From JABDBL01 sp963845445 (lineage in GTDB: Bacteria > Cyanobacteriota > Vampirovibrionia > Obscuribacterales > Obscuribacteraceae), in contig CAWJSE010000002.1 in NCBI GenBank assembly GCA_963845445.1, positions 1,612,001 to 1,676,000 on the forward strand: DNA of 64,000 bases, written 5' to 3'. Under the pieces are notes generated by a model. That model searched no databases and had not been told where the DNA came from. It was given only the letters and a program-made list of their open reading frames with translations. The number at the start of each line of letters is the position of its first letter. Positions within the stretch are counted from its first letter, which is position 1. Positions 1 through 9,800 of the stretch are shown here, one piece after another. Both the position numbers and the translations under genes were made by a program.

Positions 1-157
1 TCCCCGATTAAAACCTTACCGAGTAGGTATAACCGTATCCATATTGGCCCATTTGTTATTGGACCAAAAATGCAATCCTTCCCGCGGACCGCTCACTTAT
101 TTTTTAGCCCATCGCATAAGGCACGGCTTTAATGCCGAATCAATACTAAAAGGTTAA

Positions 158-418
158 ATGCAAGATTTAAATCCTCCTGCAATTCCTTTCTTATTTAAAC
201 TCGACGCGGAGCTCCAAAGATCTAAGTTTACTGTTTGGCGCAATATCTCCTGGAAAGACGGAAGTGAAATCCCTCTTTTTGCCTTTAAAAATTGCTGGAT
301 TCCTTATCCGATATCTACAAGTATGCTAACGCATATAGAGCTCGGCAAACCCGCACTCGCAGCCATTCAGCGAGCTAAGGCAACTGAACTGCGTGAAAAA
401 GCTAGAGATTCCAGCTAA
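158..418 (+). CDS. Small hypothetical protein (86 aa)
   Basis: I do not recognise this 86-residue protein. An AAAAGG stretch four bases before the ATG is a plausible ribosome binding site. I see no signal peptide or membrane segment. The middle has several aromatic residues (Trp, Phe, Tyr) and the last 25 residues are an Ala/Lys/Glu/Arg-rich probable helix. It ends 10 bases before the convergent stop of the TraB-like gene on the other strand. It could be a short conserved protein or a chance open frame. Confidence 0.45.
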   Translation: MQDLNPPAIPFLFKLDAELQRSKFTVWRNISWKDGSEIPLFAFKNCWIPYPISTSMLTHIELGKPALAAIQRAKATELREKARDSS

Positions 419-427
419 AGATTTGTT

Positions 428-1180
428 CTAATAACTTGCCTTATTATATTTCATTTTTGCTTGCATTTGCTCACTCTGTGAACGAATATACGATTGGCTT
501 TTTTGCATTTTTCGATCGAATTCCTTTTTGTCAATAGAGCGCGGCGCACCACTAGCAGTATTACCCATAGAATTTTGTCCAGTCCGCACAGACAGCGAAT
601 TCATGAATTCATTCACTATAGCAGAATCGACCCAGGCCGGATGACCCGCAGCAATCATCATATAAAAGTACCGATCAATGACGACCATCCTAAATCTCAT
701 GATGCCGGACTCATCCTTGACCTTAATCGCAGCCCGTATCTCACGCCCGGGATGATTGCAAATGTTCATTGCAGTCTGACCTATTACGCCCACTTTGTTT
801 TGCGCCTGCTTTGCAGCGGCATTCTTTTCAGGCGCAGCAAATTTGTTTGCTTGACTTTTCGAAAGCTGAGCAAGTTTAGCACTCATTGATCCGATCAGTG
901 AACTACCAATGGCATTATAAAGTTGCTGGATTTTCGCCTGATCCGACAGAGATCCAGGAAGGATTAGATACCCAAATATATAAGAGCCAGCAAAAGTCTT
1001 ATAGGTATACTCTACAGACCTCATTCCGTTTACCGAACCATAGCCGACCGGGTCTGCTGGCCCTGGCAACATAACGCTAAACTTACCTTCAGGATAATAT
1101 AGCCTTTCTAATTTGTGCGAACCAAAAGAAGTTTTTGGTGTCGCATTTGATGCCGACATTTGCGAAACGGAAAATCCTTT
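428..1180 (-). CDS. C-terminal part of frameshifted TraB-like protein
   Basis: This is the downstream part of the TraB/GumN-like gene that starts at 2979. Its frame joins the upstream frame at an A5 run (minus strand; T5 at 1178-1182), where one missing base moves the reading frame. Joined, the protein reads ...LPALLTKKGFSVSQMSA..., the expected end of a TraB domain, then a C-terminal domain of about 220 residues starting near YYPEGKFSVMLPG. That motif resembles other secreted or periplasmic proteins that open with PEGKFSV. The extra domain is of unknown function. The split may be a real mutation or a homopolymer consensus error. Confidence 0.7.
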   Translation of the reverse strand, partial: KGFSVSQMSASNATPKTSFGSHKLERLYYPEGKFSVMLPGPADPVGYGSVNGMRSVEYTYKTFAGSYIFGYLILPGSLSDQAKIQQLYNAIGSSLIGSMSAKLAQLSKSQANKFAAPEKNAAAKQAQNKVGVIGQTAMNICNHPGREIRAAIKVKDESGIMRFRMVVIDRYFYMMIAAGHPAWVDSAIVNEFMNSLSVRTGQNSMGNTASGAPRSIDKKEFDRKMQKSQSYIRSQSEQMQAKMKYNKASY

Positions 1181-2979
1181 TTGGTCAACAGCGCCGGCAA
1201 GCCATAGTCCCCTACCATGTGACCAGCGCCCACAGCCACCAAATAAGTACCATGGTCCTTGTCCTTTAAGCAATCTTCCAGCTTGCTCACCATGCCTTGG
1301 TTTCGAGCAACAATGATTTTATCGTTTACCTCTTTGAGCTCAGGTCTCAGCTGAAAATTACGGATAGACAGCTTTTCCAGTTTAACTGTATCGCCCCCAC
1401 GCCAGGCAGACATCATTCCATCTAGATTATCAGGAATATCTTTTAAATCTAACAGAGCCGATAAAAGCTGCGCATCCTGCTCAGCTTCCGAAAAACCGGA
1501 TAACAAATTTATCTGGAAATCCACCGACTCTAGCTCACTTACCCTTTTATTCATCTGCTTAGCTTTGGCAATAAGATACATATCTAATCCCGGAACTTTT
1601 AATCCATAACGCCTAATAGCATCAGAACTAATCAAGCCCGAAACCTGAGAAGGTCTATAGCGCTCATATATTTCCATTGGCTCTCCAGCCCAATCCAAAT
1701 ACTGCTCAAAGACCTTTTTAGTTTCTGGACTGAGATGATTAGATAATTTATCGCCGTTTTTATATGCTCTCTTTTCGTTTGCCGATTTTGCTGAGCTGAT
1801 TATTTTTGCCCTGTCGGGTATACATTCAACAAACAGTTCTTGCGATTGGGCAAAAGCTTCTTCAATTTCACTTGGAACAGGATAAAAATCCGGTTTTACG
1901 ACGTGAATCGTGCCCAATAAATATACTTTTTGGTTGCCCCGGGTGGCCTTCCACAGAAACAATGGCTTTTCATCAACCTTCGCTTCACCACTCTGCTCTG
2001 ATTTATTTTCTTTGATTAAGCCTTCTTGTACTACTTCTGTCCTACTTTCCGCGGGCTCTCCCTTTCTTTCTTGTACTACTTCTGCCTTAGTCTCCGCAGG
2101 CTCCGCCTTTCTCTCTTGCACTACTTCTGTCTTACTCCCTGCCGGCTCCGCTTTATTTTCTCGACCTCCTGTATGATCATTAGTACTGGACTGAGCAGAA
2201 GTGGTTGGCGAACCAGAATTGATAATACTAACTATGTTTTCTGATGTAGGCTTTTTGTCCTTTTTAATCGCTTTCATAATTCTGTTGTAAGGCTCACGAT
2301 TCTGAGCATCTAGCGCGATTGCCTTATTAGCTAATTCAAGCGCTCTGGGTGGATCTCTGTACACTAGAGTTTGAGCTTGAATTGAATAAAGATCACTCAA
2401 CTTTTGTTTTAGCTCGGTATTATTCGGGTTTCTGGCGAAGGCGCTATCCAATACATTAATTGCAGACTGCCAATCACCCTTGTAGCTGTATCTGTCGGCT
2501 TGATCAGAGACCTGTACCAACTCCTTGTCAAGCGGACTCTTGCTTCTAATATTAAAGTCTAGAGCTATCTGGCACTCTAAACCTTCTTTGTTATAGGGAG
2601 CTTTTGTTAACTGTGGAAATGGAGTTGATTGCTCTACAGCTTGAAAGGCTGCCGCTTCAGCATCAGTATTCTTTTTATCCGGAGTAAGTCTAATATTTAC
2701 GATCTGTCCTGATGGCAAAATTCTGAATTGTGCAATCACTCTAATTGTTTCATCGCTCTTAGGGGGGTGCCAATTACCTTTTATCCTCGACTGCACTAAC
2801 CCAAGATATTCCTCCAGTGACTTGATATTTGCCTCAGTGCTTATAACTGAATTTGCTTTATCAGAAATTGCCACCACTGGACTGCTCATACATCTAAAAA
2901 GCATGGCGCTGATAATAATTCCGCTAATTACATATTTTCTGGAGCAAATGCGGGCAACGTCGTTTCGGTCTAAATCCAT
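1108..2979 (-). CDS. TonB-C/TPR/TraB (GumN-like) multidomain protein, N-terminal part
   Basis: A hydrophobic stretch near residues 18-37 suggests a signal or anchor, so it probably acts in the envelope. Residues about 55-130 resemble a TonB C-terminal domain (GNWHPP, then ILPSGQIVNIRL). Residues about 155-240 look like TPR units. A linker holds three imperfect copies of an EPAxxxTEVVQE unit. Residues about 345-600 match the TraB/GumN fold (LLGTIHVVKPDFYPVP, then GAGHMVGDYGLPALL near the end), whose members are proposed to be metal-dependent peptidases or inhibitors. The frame runs off after GLPALLTKK; the true continuation is in another frame (428-1180). It is divergent from the kinase gene at 3339. 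Its substrate is unknown. Confidence 0.8.
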   Translation of the reverse strand: MDLDRNDVARICSRKYVISGIIISAMLFRCMSSPVVAISDKANSVISTEANIKSLEEYLGLVQSRIKGNWHPPKSDETIRVIAQFRILPSGQIVNIRLTPDKKNTDAEAAAFQAVEQSTPFPQLTKAPYNKEGLECQIALDFNIRSKSPLDKELVQVSDQADRYSYKGDWQSAINVLDSAFARNPNNTELKQKLSDLYSIQAQTLVYRDPPRALELANKAIALDAQNREPYNRIMKAIKKDKKPTSENIVSIINSGSPTTSAQSSTNDHTGGRENKAEPAGSKTEVVQERKAEPAETKAEVVQERKGEPAESRTEVVQEGLIKENKSEQSGEAKVDEKPLFLWKATRGNQKVYLLGTIHVVKPDFYPVPSEIEEAFAQSQELFVECIPDRAKIISSAKSANEKRAYKNGDKLSNHLSPETKKVFEQYLDWAGEPMEIYERYRPSQVSGLISSDAIRRYGLKVPGLDMYLIAKAKQMNKRVSELESVDFQINLLSGFSEAEQDAQLLSALLDLKDIPDNLDGMMSAWRGGDTVKLEKLSIRNFQLRPELKEVNDKIIVARNQGMVSKLEDCLKDKDHGTYLVAVGAGHMVGDYGLPALLTKKDFPFRKCRHQMRHQKLLLVRTN

Positions 2980-3338
2980 TTATAAGCTCCTGTTCCGATT
3001 TAAAAACGCTATTTATTCTGGTGCTCGCCAAAGTCCTTTGCGCTCCATTGCCTGATGGCCAAAGCTACAATTTGCCCAAAAAAATATTCTCTTTCTCTCG
3101 CGACTAACGCCAAACATTCAAGCTAAGCTCTGTTCATTGAATATATACACAACCATTGCTAAGTTAAAGCGCGCTATTTAATTAAAAATGGCAAAATTCT
3201 TCTATGTCTCCCATCATAGGGTAACCTAGATCATTGACTATTATTGTTTTTACCCAAACTGGGATTTTATGAAGCATTAATATCGTCTGGCGGGTATAAA
3301 ATGGCAGCGGTTTATTTTAAATTACTTAGCAACTCCAA
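2980..3338. other. Divergent intergenic region
   Basis: About 360 bases between the TraB-like gene (leftward) and the kinase gene (rightward). It is AT-rich and presumably holds both promoters. I see no convincing open frame, RNA gene or strong repeat. Confidence 0.5.
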
Positions 3339-4727
3339 ATGATGACTGATAAACAAACAGACCCGCTCATAGATAAAACTGTGGGGGGTAAATATAAAAT
3401 CTTGAACTTCATCGGTGCAGGAAGTTTTGGCAGTGTATATAAAGCCTTTCATTTGAGCTTAAAGAAAAACTTTGCTCTTAAAACATTACATTCTGAGCAT
3501 TTAACAGATGAAACTATAGCTACAAGATTTCAACACGAAGCCATAATTACCAGCCGACTAAATCACCCAAATATAGTTTCTGCCACAGACCATGGTTTAT
3601 GCCGAGATACTAATGTCGTTTTTATAATGATGGAGTATGTTGAGGGTAAGCCGCTCAAAAAGCTCATAACAGAGCTTGGAAAATTGGATGTTGAGACTAC
3701 CTTGGGTATCGCAATACAACTATGCAAAGGCATAGATCACGCTCATACAAAGAATGTTCTACATAGAGATATAAAACCGAGCAACATCCTACTCACTCAA
3801 TACGAGAACAATCCTTATTTTGTGAAAATAAGCGACTTTGGTATTGCCAAAGTATTGGAAGAGTCTGAAGAATTGAAGAGACTTACCAGGACTGATGCAC
3901 CACCGGCTGGCACTTATCAGTACATGGCACCGGAACAGTTTCTCGAGCACTATAAGCCCAACGTTCGTTCGGACATATACTCCATTGGTTGTGTGTTGTT
4001 CGAAATGCTAACAGGAAAACCACCATATGATGCTAGTTCAATTCCTGTTCTTATGCACATGCATAGCACCGCAAAGATACCATTATTGGAGTTAACTACT
4101 GTTGAGCCGGTCGTGAAAGAGCATTTACAAAATATTGTAGAGAAAGCTCTAGCCAAAGACCCCTCTACACGCTACTCGAATGTTATGGAGATGACAAATG
4201 ATTTTCAGAAACTGCTGACCCGCTTAAGACAGACGGAACAAGATCATTTGTCGCCTTTAACTGTTCTGCCAGAACGAATTTGGCTGGCTTCTAAACGGAT
4301 AAATAGAAAAATCAGTCTCCATTTGACTAAACTGTCAACTCGCAATTTACTAATATTAAGTACGGCTATAGTCATCATAATAGCTGCAGCTACAATGCTT
4401 TTCCAAAATAGATATGCACAAGATTTTATGTTACCTTTGGATCAAAGGAATATTGGGTGGGAGCCTCCGCCGCCAGCGGAAACTGCTTCTGATCGGCGTC
4501 TTTTTGAGGATAAAGAAAAACAGTTCTTAGGAATTTTAGATAACTATCGAATATTTGGGAAACTTTCTACTACGGAAGCATTACCATTGCTAAAGAAATT
4601 TGGCTATTTTTATTTAAACTCAGAATCATTAGTTAAAGCATTTCAGCAGTTTTATAAAGCAGAGGAAGTTCTGAATTCTAACAATGTTAATGATCTAAGC
4701 GAGGCGGCCAGATTTATCTGGCTTTAG
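3339..4727 (+). CDS. Ser/Thr protein kinase (Hanks type), kinase and membrane part
   Basis: Eukaryotic-like protein kinase with all key motifs: a glycine-rich loop (GAGSFGSVYKA), the ATP lysine in FALKTL, the catalytic loop HRDIKPSNIL, DFG in ISDFGIAK, and the activation/P+1 segment GTYQYMAPEQ. The kinase domain covers about residues 15-300. One transmembrane helix follows at about residues 335-357 (LLILSTAIVIIIAAATML), so the kinase lies in the cytoplasm and the tail outside. The start of a helical tail follows. The frame ends early at 4727 because one base appears to be missing near 4701-4712; read in another frame the protein continues QIYLALAECSFAMGNYP into the TPR-type part at 4745-5350. 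The phosphorylated targets are unknown. Confidence 0.9.
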   Translation: MMTDKQTDPLIDKTVGGKYKILNFIGAGSFGSVYKAFHLSLKKNFALKTLHSEHLTDETIATRFQHEAIITSRLNHPNIVSATDHGLCRDTNVVFIMMEYVEGKPLKKLITELGKLDVETTLGIAIQLCKGIDHAHTKNVLHRDIKPSNILLTQYENNPYFVKISDFGIAKVLEESEELKRLTRTDAPPAGTYQYMAPEQFLEHYKPNVRSDIYSIGCVLFEMLTGKPPYDASSIPVLMHMHSTAKIPLLELTTVEPVVKEHLQNIVEKALAKDPSTRYSNVMEMTNDFQKLLTRLRQTEQDHLSPLTVLPERIWLASKRINRKISLHLTKLSTRNLLILSTAIVIIIAAATMLFQNRYAQDFMLPLDQRNIGWEPPPPAETASDRRLFEDKEKQFLGILDNYRIFGKLSTTEALPLLKKFGYFYLNSESLVKAFQQFYKAEEVLNSNNVNDLSEAARFIWL

Positions 4728-4744
4728 CCGAATGTAGTTTTGCT

Positions 4745-5350
4745 ATGGGTAATTATCCTCAATGCATTTCCTATGCACAAAAGACACTTAAGACGCTTAA
4801 GCCATTGGAAACAAGCGATTACGCAAAGTATGCTCATAGTGCGGTTGAAGCTTTGCAATATCTTGGACGAGCTGCAATGTTCAACAAAAATCCGCCTTTA
4901 GCGCAAGCGGCATTCCTAGAAATGTATAAAGTAGCCAATCATAAACACCTGCCCACGGATGCACCGTACTTCGCTGAGGAAGCAGAAGTCCATGCTCAAA
5001 GCTTTTCGTATGCAGGGTCGTATTTTCTAGAAAGAGGTAAGCTTGACATTGCAGAAACTTTTTTACGGTACGCAATACAGGGTTGGAATTTCTCGCACAA
5101 TTTTACGAATGAGGCGACAGCTTGGAACAACCTTGGACTTGTATTGATGAAAGCTAATAAATATAGTGAAGCTATCGAAGCCTATAAGAAAGCAGAGTCC
5201 ATATTACTGAGTATTGGAGGTCCTCAGGCTGGCAAGCTTGGCAAAGTACTGTTTAATGAGGCGGATGTTCAACAAGCGAAGGGCGATATAATTGACGCGC
5301 AGGAAACCAGAAAGCAAGCTAGGGTGTACTGGTTCAAGTCTAAAGGCTAA
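4745..5350 (+). CDS. TPR-type C-terminal part of the frameshifted Ser/Thr kinase
   Basis: Extracytoplasmic tail of the kinase at 3339-4727, displaced by an apparent one-base deletion. The coding frame really resumes at about 4707, where it reads QIYLALAECSFAMGNYPQC directly after the upstream part. It contains at least three helix-turn-helix TPR-like units; the clearest is AWNNLGLVLMKANKYSEAIEAYKKAE. Kinases with TPR tails are common in large-genome environmental bacteria, and the tail probably binds a partner or senses a signal. It is unlikely to be a free-standing gene, because its apparent ATG lies inside a repeat unit and has no clear ribosome binding site. Confidence 0.75.
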   Translation: MGNYPQCISYAQKTLKTLKPLETSDYAKYAHSAVEALQYLGRAAMFNKNPPLAQAAFLEMYKVANHKHLPTDAPYFAEEAEVHAQSFSYAGSYFLERGKLDIAETFLRYAIQGWNFSHNFTNEATAWNNLGLVLMKANKYSEAIEAYKKAESILLSIGGPQAGKLGKVLFNEADVQQAKGDIIDAQETRKQARVYWFKSKG

Positions 5351-5391
5351 TTTGTTACAATAGCGTTCTTATAGTTTTTAGAGATAAGTCA

Positions 5392-5712
5392 GTGCTTACA
5401 ATAGCAACCGAGCTAACAGCTACATTGTGCAAAGGCAAGAGCAGTTTCGAACAAAAATTTGCTTGTAATTTTGCTCTCGCATTAGTGATATTTATTCTGA
5501 TTAACTGTTTCGTTGGATATTGTTTTCATTGGAAAAATATTGGTAATTCTCTAAATCTGTTAGCATCTGATAAAGAGTTAAAGATTGTTGGCAAAGTTGG
5601 TAGCTGGTGGCTAGCCAAAGCATATTTTGCAGGCGCTAGGCCACCGAGATCTGGTGGTACTCGGAAGTTCACAACTGGGTGCTCTACAGGGAGCAGATGC
5701 GTATGTTCTTGA
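5392..5712 (+). CDS. Membrane-anchor part of frameshifted SGNH hydrolase-like protein
   Basis: Starts with GTG. It has one hydrophobic segment near residues 26-46 (FALALVIFILINCFVGYCF), so it is a membrane anchor. After ...SWWLAKAY the frame becomes implausible. The downstream catalytic part continues in the +1 frame, and removing one T from the T4 run at 5625-5628 gives AKAYLQALGHRDLVVLGSSQ, joining both parts into one protein of about 400 residues. The genuine N-terminal portion therefore ends near base 5628. Confidence 0.6.
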   Translation: MLTIATELTATLCKGKSSFEQKFACNFALALVIFILINCFVGYCFHWKNIGNSLNLLASDKELKIVGKVGSWWLAKAYFAGARPPRSGGTRKFTTGCSTGSRCVCS

Positions 5713-6595
5713 CAGGCGGATAGATATTACCGGCGATCATCGTTCATACGTCCTTGAGGGTGATTTACTTGGCTTTCTAAATAAACGTTGGAGAGTGTTG
5801 GTTGGCGGCTTGCCGGGAATGATGATATCTGATCAATTAGTTATTGGGAAAGCACTATTCTCAAAAGAATACAAACCTAAACTGGTAGCAATATGCTTTT
5901 CTCCACGAGACTTCATAGACGATACTTGCTCGTCGCCGATTCGTACGGAACCTTATGTGTTTTTCTCTAAATATGCTCATCTAGAATCGGACAAGACATT
6001 TTTTCCAACAGAGTTTGACGCATCTCATGCACAATTGATATTACCTCTGCGTGACTGTTTTAGAGAACTGTGTCCAGAAACCTATACTATCAACGCTGCT
6101 CGTAATCAATTATTAGGCATGGCGAGTCCTTTTGAACGGATTCGCCCAGGCGAGATCGTGATTACTTCTGGATCTGGCTATTTTAGGTGCAACAATAATC
6201 ATCAATACAAACGAAGATATGAAAAACCGTTTTCGCCGAGATTAAAGTTAAATTTACGTTGTCTTGATGCATTATTGTCTTATTTAGCGCAAAATGATAT
6301 CAAAGCAGTAGCTTTTGGACTGCCACTTAGTACCGAGCATAAAAAACTGCTACCGAAAATTTTTTGGGATTTCTATAATCAGCAAATCAGTAAAATCTGT
6401 AGAAAAAACGGCGCCGATTGGATTGACATAAATAGTGAAGTGAAAGGATTTGGAGATGAAGAATTCATTGATGGTGTTCATTTGAATTTAATCGGTGGAC
6501 ACAGGCTAGCGAGTACGCTCGCCTTGTATATCGCTAACAAATTTCATTGGAGAACTTTTGCAGAGCTCGAGAGTGATGAAAAAAAACTGCTTTGA
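5627..6595 (+). CDS. SGNH/GDSL-hydrolase-like domain protein (C-terminal part)
   Basis: Catalytic portion of the anchored protein beginning at 5392. It shows the first SGNH block DLVVLGSSQLGALQGAD with the candidate nucleophile Ser, and the last block DGVHLNLIGGHRLA with the Asp-x-x-His pair near the C-terminus. Proteins of this form, such as DltD- or AlgX-like proteins, sit on the outer face of the membrane and move or remove acyl groups on envelope polymers. That role is inference from the fold only. The start given is a TTG inside the joined frame; the real protein begins at 5392. Confidence 0.65.
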   Translation: MQALGHRDLVVLGSSQLGALQGADAYVLDRRIDITGDHRSYVLEGDLLGFLNKRWRVLVGGLPGMMISDQLVIGKALFSKEYKPKLVAICFSPRDFIDDTCSSPIRTEPYVFFSKYAHLESDKTFFPTEFDASHAQLILPLRDCFRELCPETYTINAARNQLLGMASPFERIRPGEIVITSGSGYFRCNNNHQYKRRYEKPFSPRLKLNLRCLDALLSYLAQNDIKAVAFGLPLSTEHKKLLPKIFWDFYNQQISKICRKNGADWIDINSEVKGFGDEEFIDGVHLNLIGGHRLASTLALYIANKFHWRTFAELESDEKKLL

Positions 6596-6841
6596 ATGCA
6601 GAGAGAGCTCACTGTTCTTACTGATTCAAAAAATGATAAGTCTAGCAACCAAGGATAAGTAAATTAAATTCAGTACTTTTTCTACAGGGCTATCCTTTGT
6701 GTAGCTTCCTGACCCTTAATCCAGTTGCTTCTCCATTTTGTCACCAGGTTTCAAATTTTCAAAAAATGAAAAAGCAGTCATCTTATCGAACACCGCTCTA
6801 ACCAATCTACCGAAGACAGAAAATAATTTGGGTAGAAATTA

Positions 6842-6872
6842 CAGAGGTGTCTTTTTGAAAAAGACACCTCTG
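6842..6872. terminator. Bidirectional hairpin terminator of the rpo operon
   Basis: A near-perfect inverted repeat (CAGAGGTGTC... and ...GACACCTCTG, closed by a short A/T-rich loop) lies 26 bases past the rpoC2 stop and about 250 bases past the convergent SGNH gene. The outer stem is GC-containing and the inner stem is T/A runs. It is placed to terminate rpoBC1C2 transcripts and could also serve the opposite strand. The rest of 6596-6841 shows no gene. Confidence 0.8.
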
Positions 6873-6897
6873 TATTGCTTTAATCTAAGCAGTTAAT

Positions 6898-9800
6898 TTA
6901 AGCAGGAGCATTGAAGCTACCTTCACCAATTGGAGGATAGATATCTTCTTCCTCTTCTTCAGGCTCAGCCAAACTTTCATGTCCTTGGAAGCCAGTGCCA
7001 GCTGGAATCAAACGTCCAATAATTACGTTCTCTTTCAAACCACGCAACCAGTCTTTTTTACCTTCCACTGCTGCTTCAGTCAAGATACGGGTGGTTTCTT
7101 GGAATGAGGCTGCCGAAATAAAGCTTTCAGTGTTCAAGCTGGCTTTTGTAATACCCAGTAGAACTGGAGTATAGCTTGCTTCCATTTGCTCACTCATAGC
7201 TGCTTTTTCATTTTCGTTTTCAATGTAGAAACGATCAAGCAATTCACCAGGCAACATGATTGTTTCACCAGGTTCTTCCACTCTCACTTTTCTAGTCATT
7301 TGACGCACAATTACTTCAATGTGTTTATCAGCAATCTCTACACCTTGTGAGCGATATACCGACTGCACTTCATCCACCAAGTATTTTTGCGCCGCTTCCA
7401 GACCCTTCAATCTAACCAAATCATGTGGATTAGGTGGACCATCAGTCAAAGCCTTACCTAATGTAATTTCTTCACCATCTTCAACAATGATATTCAATCC
7501 AGCTGGTATAGAAATTTCTTCTTCACCACCGTCGCCATAAGTAATCAGCAAACGAGTAATATCTTCTTCTGCTACCAGTTTAGCTTTACCAGCCTTTTCA
7601 GCTAATATTGCGCTTTCCTTAGGTTTTCTTGCCTCCAAAAGTTCTTCAACACGTGGCAAACCTTGAACGATATCACCCGTTTTTTGTCTTTCAAAGATTA
7701 AAGTGGCAAGCAAATCTCCACGTTGCACAAGCGCACCATCTTCACTTTGCAATTGCGTACCAGGCGAGATTAAATACGGACGACCTTTCCGCACAACTAT
7801 TTCGCCAGACTCAACTGAAGTTACTTGTCCAGAATGACTAGAAGGAGTTGATTTAGAAAGTGGATCGCCACCTCTCACCAAGTCATTTTCCTTAGCAACG
7901 ACAGCACCTTTAATTTGGTGCGGTATTTGCTGCTCAGCTGTGATGAGCAATATGCGCCTTTCGTCTGATTTAGACAATTGCACACGGGCAGAAGTCTTGG
8001 TGAGCACTTGCGTAGTAGCTACAGGCGCTTTAGCTTCTACAATATCGCCCTCTTGCACTGAAAGCAAAGTAACGTTCAAATCTTGATCGCGACGCAATAA
8101 AATATTTTCTTGCACAACGATATTGAGCTCTTCACCAATTTCTACAATACCTTTGAGAGTTTGCAGATTTCCCTGCATTTGCAGAACGAGAGATGTACGT
8201 GTGAGTTGGGCACCATTTAGATTACGTACCTTTTCACGGTCTTTGAAGAGTAACTGTGTTACCGCTCGCAAGCTGATTTTGTCATCAGTAGCTTTGTATT
8301 TGAATTTGGTATCTAAAGGTTCAATCCAGAATTCTTCTATCGGACGGACCAGTACATACATAGCCGCATCTTCTCGTTCAAAGATACTAACCATTTTTCT
8401 TTCTTTAAATGTCAAGCCTTCAATTATTTCGGTACCAGGCTCAACTATCTGTCCTTCTGGAACTTTTACTTGTGAAGGATCAGTAATGGACACCAATTCG
8501 CCAGGACGAATAATAACTTCGTGAATGATGTCGTTATCAGCCACAATTTCGATGATACCATCCATATGAGCAAATACGTCTTTCACTACTTCTTGACCAG
8601 CAGTCACTTTATCTGCTGTTTCAGCAATTTTGAGTGAAATGTCCTTGGAAATGAAGTGCACTTCTTCTGGAACAAACAGGACTTTACCAGGCTTAATGAT
8701 TACTCGTCGGTCATCGACTTCCACACCATCATATATAATTTCGCCGCCACTATGAACTACATTTTGTCCTTCGTCAATAAGTTCAGCAATAATTTTGCCG
8801 TTTTCGACTATTTCATCATTAACTACTTTAAGAACAAAATTTTCTTTGGTCTTGGACACATGCCAGATGTATCCTTGCTTACTGGCCTCAAGTTTGGCAT
8901 TAGCCGCTCCTACAGCAGAAATAATTATGGTTATTTCTTTTCCTTTAATAAGCTTGGTTACCTGCTTACGTCCTGATTTAATTAGCTCGGTTTCAATTTC
9001 CGGACCAAATCTAACTTCGCCACCATATTCAGTGCAGATTGTGATTTCAGCTAATACATCTAACGGTTTAACGTCTTGTCCATCTTTCACAACAACATGC
9101 GCTCCAGAAGGCAAGTTGTAAACATCGCCTTCCAATACCCAGATGATGCCACTGCGGTTAGCGGTGCGTGAAATATTACCCTGTCTATCACGCTTTTCAT
9201 CGCCCTGAAAACCGCTAAACATAACTCGACCAGAAATATCGGCAGTTATATCTTTGGCTGCTCTTTCAGTAAGGTTTTTCTTAGCACCGGGTGGATCAAA
9301 TTCAGCCATTACAGCGCCAGTTTTAACCTCTGTTCCCGAAGGAATCAATATCAAACTGCCTTGTCCGATTGGCACGGTGTACTCTTTATTGCCAGATATT
9401 TTCAGAACACCGTCTTTAGTTGTTTGCTCAACCACGTCTCCGTAATTAGTGCGTACCGAACGGCTAGGTATATTAAAGCTAACAATCCCTGCCGCTGGTG
9501 CTTTTAACTGAGCACGGCTAGCACCACCAGCTACCGCACCACCGGTGTGGAATGTACGCATAGTGAGCTGTGTACCCGGTTCACCGATTGATTGCGCGGC
9601 AATAATACCGATTGCTTCACCGATATCTACCAAACGGTTATTGGTCAATGACCAGCCATAACACTTTTGGCAAACACCAAATTGACTTTCGCAAGTCAGT
9701 GGCGAACGCACCTTAATTCGCGTATCTCTTTTGCTTGCAGCAGTAATTTTTTCGGATAGCTCACGATTAATAAGCTCACCGACTCTCCCTACTATTTCGC

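Noticed and set aside
494..889. 131-codon plus-strand open frame antisense to the TraB-like C-terminal part
   Set aside because: The minus-strand frame shows clear domain sequence with a joined family match. The plus frame has no motif and no ribosome binding site.
8123..8524. 133-codon open frame opposite rpoC2
   Set aside because: Shadow of the well-conserved rpoC2 coding sequence.
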